Shown: positions 62,071 through 64,000 of the stretch, one piece after another
Numbering within the stretch: position 1 is the stretch's first letter
Layout: every line of letters begins with the position of its first letter
DNA from: an uncultured Beijerinckiaceae bacterium
GTDB taxonomy: Bacteria; Pseudomonadota; Alphaproteobacteria; Rhizobiales; Beijerinckiaceae
DNA length: 64,000 nucleotides
NCBI GenBank assembly: GCA_937863205.1
Contig: CALMGA010000203.1
Span: forward strand, 1-64,000
Direction of reading: 5' to 3'
Position numbers and translations under genes: made by a program
Notes under the pieces: model-generated
The model's input: only the letters and a program-made list of their open reading frames with translations
What the model was told of the DNA's origin: nothing
The model's database searches: none

Positions 62071-64000
62071 ATGGCGCGTTACCCACAATCCGGTGCCGAA
62101 AGCGGCGACGCGTCCAGCGAGATCGACCTTCGCGCGGTCGGCAAGGCCCTGAAGCGCCGGCACCGCATCTATCTCCTGCCGACGTTGCTGGCGATGGTGC
62201 TGGTCGGCATCTACGTGATCCTCGTCACGCCGCGCTACACCGCGCAGAGCCAGATCCTGTTGGAAAACCAGGAAACGTTCTTCACCCGGCCCGACCGCAC
62301 GAGCCAGCCCAGCGAAGCGGCGCAGCTCGACGAGGTCGCGGTGGCGAGCCAGGTGCAGCTGATCGCCTCGCCCGACCTTGCCCGCCGCGCGATCGCCAAG
62401 CTCAAGCTCGTCGGCGACGACGAGTTCGATCCGTCCGCCCACCCCGGCCCGGTGACACGCGTCCTGCAACTGCTGCATCTCGCCCCCGAGCCGTCCCGCG
62501 ACGCGGTGGAGCAGCGCACCGCCGACGCCTTCGGGCAGAAGCTGACGGTGTATTCGCCGCCCAAGACCCGCGTCGTGACGCTGGAGTTCACCAGCCGTGA
62601 TCCGGCGCTGGCCGCGCGAGCGGCCAACACGGTCGCCGAGCTTTATATCGCGGAACAGTCCGCCGCCAAACGGGGGCAGGCGCGCACAGCCGCCGAGGCC
62701 CTGTCGGAGCAGATCGCCGACCTTCGCACCAAGCTCGCCAAAGCCGACGCCGAACGCGAGCGCTACCGCTCCACCTCGGGACTGCTCGCCGGCTCCAACA
62801 ACATGACGGTCAGCGGCCAGCAGGTGGCCGAGTTGAACGGCGACCTTTCGCGGGCGCGGGCGATCCAGGCCGACGCGCAGGCCAAAGCCTCGATGATCCG
62901 CAGCCTGCTGCGCAGCGGCAAGTCCGTCGACGTCGCGGAAGTGACCAACAACGAGATCGTGCGCCGGATCTGGGACCAGCGGGCGACGGCGCAGGCGCAG
63001 CTCGCCCTGGAGTCGCGCACGCTGCTGCCGGGTCATCCCCACATCAAAGAGCTCAGGGCACAGGTCGAGGGCTTCGACGTCGCCCTGAAGGGCGCCGCCC
63101 GGCAGGCGGCCAGCACGCTGGAGAACGAGGCGCAGATCGCCGGCGCGCGCGTGGCCAACCTCGAAACCGTCCTGACGCAGCAGAAGACGGCGGCCGGCGT
63201 GGCCAATGGCGACGAGGTGCATCTGCGCGCCCTCGAGCGCGTCGCGCAGGGCTTCAAGGAGCAGCTGGAGTCGTCCACCACCAAATACGAGGAGGCCTTG
63301 GCCCGGCAATCGTCCACGGCGACGCCGGCCGATGCCCGCATCATCTCGCGCGCGGTGACGCCGCAGCTTCCCTCGTTTCCCAAGAAACTGCCGTTCGTGC
63401 TGTTCGCCACGCTGGCGACGCTGGTGTTCTCGCTGAGCTGCGTGGTCGCCGCCGAACTGCTGTCGGGTCGGGCGCTCGCCGGGCCAGTGTCGCCCGTCGA
63501 AATGGCGCTGCCGGTCGCGCCGTCGTTCAGCCTGCCGCAAAGCCGCCGCGCACAAGGGATCCTTCGCGACGATGCAGTGCGTCCGCCGCCGGTTGAGCGA
63601 ACGGGCGCGCCCCGGCGCCGGCCAGTCCTCGCCGAGCCGGCGGCGATGGATCCGCCGATCAAGGCGCCGGCGGTCAAGAAGTGGTGGGCGGGCACGCGCG
63701 CGCCGGGCCGAACGATGCCGCCGACATCGGCTGCGGCCGGCCTTTCCCCTGCCGGGTCGGGAACGTCGAAATTGTCCCTCGATGCAGCCGCGCGGGTGCT
63801 GTTCGCTTACCTCAGGCGCTTCGGGCAATCGGCCGAGCAATCCGGCCGCCATGAAGGTCATGATGCAAGTGGCGATGTCTTTCCCCCGCCCGATCCGCGA
63901 CCGGTCACGTCGGCGATCGTCCAGCCAGTCGAGCGGGATGAAACCGTCGAGGCCGTCCCCGACGACTTCGAAGCGACCCTCGAAGCCCTGGCGCAGCGCA
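62071..64000 (+). CDS. GumC/Wzc-like chain-length protein (runs off window)
   Basis: The frame from the ATG at 62071 (MARYPQSGAESGDASSEIDL) runs open to the end, about 643 codons. RRHRIYLLPTLLAMVLVGIY is the first membrane helix, followed by the Wzz domain VTPRYTAQSQILLENQETF, and coiled coils (AEALSEQIADLRTKLAKADA). The second helix LPFVLFATLATLVFSLSCVV lies after the proline segment PQLPSFPKKLP, as in chain-length regulators. A long Pro-rich cytoplasmic tail follows; whether a BY-kinase domain occurs beyond the window is unknown. It pairs with the divergent Wza-like gene. Confidence 0.88.
   Translation, partial: MARYPQSGAESGDASSEIDLRAVGKALKRRHRIYLLPTLLAMVLVGIYVILVTPRYTAQSQILLENQETFFTRPDRTSQPSEAAQLDEVAVASQVQLIASPDLARRAIAKLKLVGDDEFDPSAHPGPVTRVLQLLHLAPEPSRDAVEQRTADAFGQKLTVYSPPKTRVVTLEFTSRDPALAARAANTVAELYIAEQSAAKRGQARTAAEALSEQIADLRTKLAKADAERERYRSTSGLLAGSNNMTVSGQQVAELNGDLSRARAIQADAQAKASMIRSLLRSGKSVDVAEVTNNEIVRRIWDQRATAQAQLALESRTLLPGHPHIKELRAQVEGFDVALKGAARQAASTLENEAQIAGARVANLETVLTQQKTAAGVANGDEVHLRALERVAQGFKEQLESSTTKYEEALARQSSTATPADARIISRAVTPQLPSFPKKLPFVLFATLATLVFSLSCVVAAELLSGRALAGPVSPVEMALPVAPSFSLPQSRRAQGILRDDAVRPPPVERTGAPRRRPVLAEPAAMDPPIKAPAVKKWWAGTRAPGRTMPPTSAAAGLSPAGSGTSKLSLDAAARVLFAYLRRFGQSAEQSGRHEGHDASGDVFPPPDPRPVTSAIVQPVERDETVEAVPDDFEATLEALAQR

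Overview
The window is GC-rich, densely coded DNA from an alphaproteobacterium, most likely Hyphomicrobiales (Rhizobiales). The evidence is the gene order fabD-fabG-acpP-fabF-mltG-yicC-gmk, the order (ubiquinol chaperone)-(DUF177)-plsX-fabH-ihfA-merR, a GTTC-type SOS box before recA, a bpt leucyltransferase, DUF6894 proteins, and a RibB with a degenerate RibA half. Genus cannot be fixed from the sequence alone.

Layout: 1-9.6 kb holds recA (5' part, minus), rpsB-tsf, an MBL-fold hydrolase, two membrane proteins, a phosphodiester glycosidase, ribB and bamE. 10-14.8 kb is the plsX/fabH/ihfA/merR block ending in tRNA-Pro(GGG). 14.8-24.3 kb is mixed: small proteins, two intact MFS exporters and one MFS remnant, rpmE, bpt, and a compact GT2 / NodS-like methyltransferase / PIG-L deacetylase / acyl-CoA-dehydrogenase-fold locus. 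24.4-31.5 kb is the fatty-acid synthesis block with mltG, yicC and gmk. 32.7-38.6 kb is a respiratory formate dehydrogenase: the catalytic subunit reads through an in-frame UGA (selenocysteine) followed by a SECIS-like hairpin and is divergent from its iron-sulfur and NrfD-type subunits.

From 38.6 to 44.1 kb lies a decayed accessory segment ending at tRNA-Val(CAC). It holds a nonsense-interrupted gene, an SSB-like gene, two transposase remnants, a PAS/DUF6894 protein divergent from a Crp/Fnr regulator, orphan small genes and about 1.3 kb with no recognisable gene. 44.2-52.8 kb returns to housekeeping: Nudix, gph, rplM-rpsI, argC, recG, sdhE, prfB (with programmed +1 frameshift), rhomboid and a response regulator. 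52.9-64 kb is a DUF423 gene followed by an exopolysaccharide locus: two acyltransferases, an O-antigen-ligase-like polymerase, a secreted propeller-like protein, a WcaJ/ExoY-type priming transferase, a GT4 glycosyltransferase, a Wza-type export lipoprotein and a divergent GumC/Wzc-type chain-length protein that runs off the end.

The most notable signals are the Sec-formate dehydrogenase with its loop bases in the same register as E. coli fdhF, the amino-sugar-like GT2/methyltransferase/deacetylase/ACAD-fold locus, a 45-46 bp palindromic element in two dispersed copies plus a partial third, a 15-bp tandem repeat that duplicates a start codon five times, and an S2 ribosomal protein with a helix-hairpin-helix-like tail.
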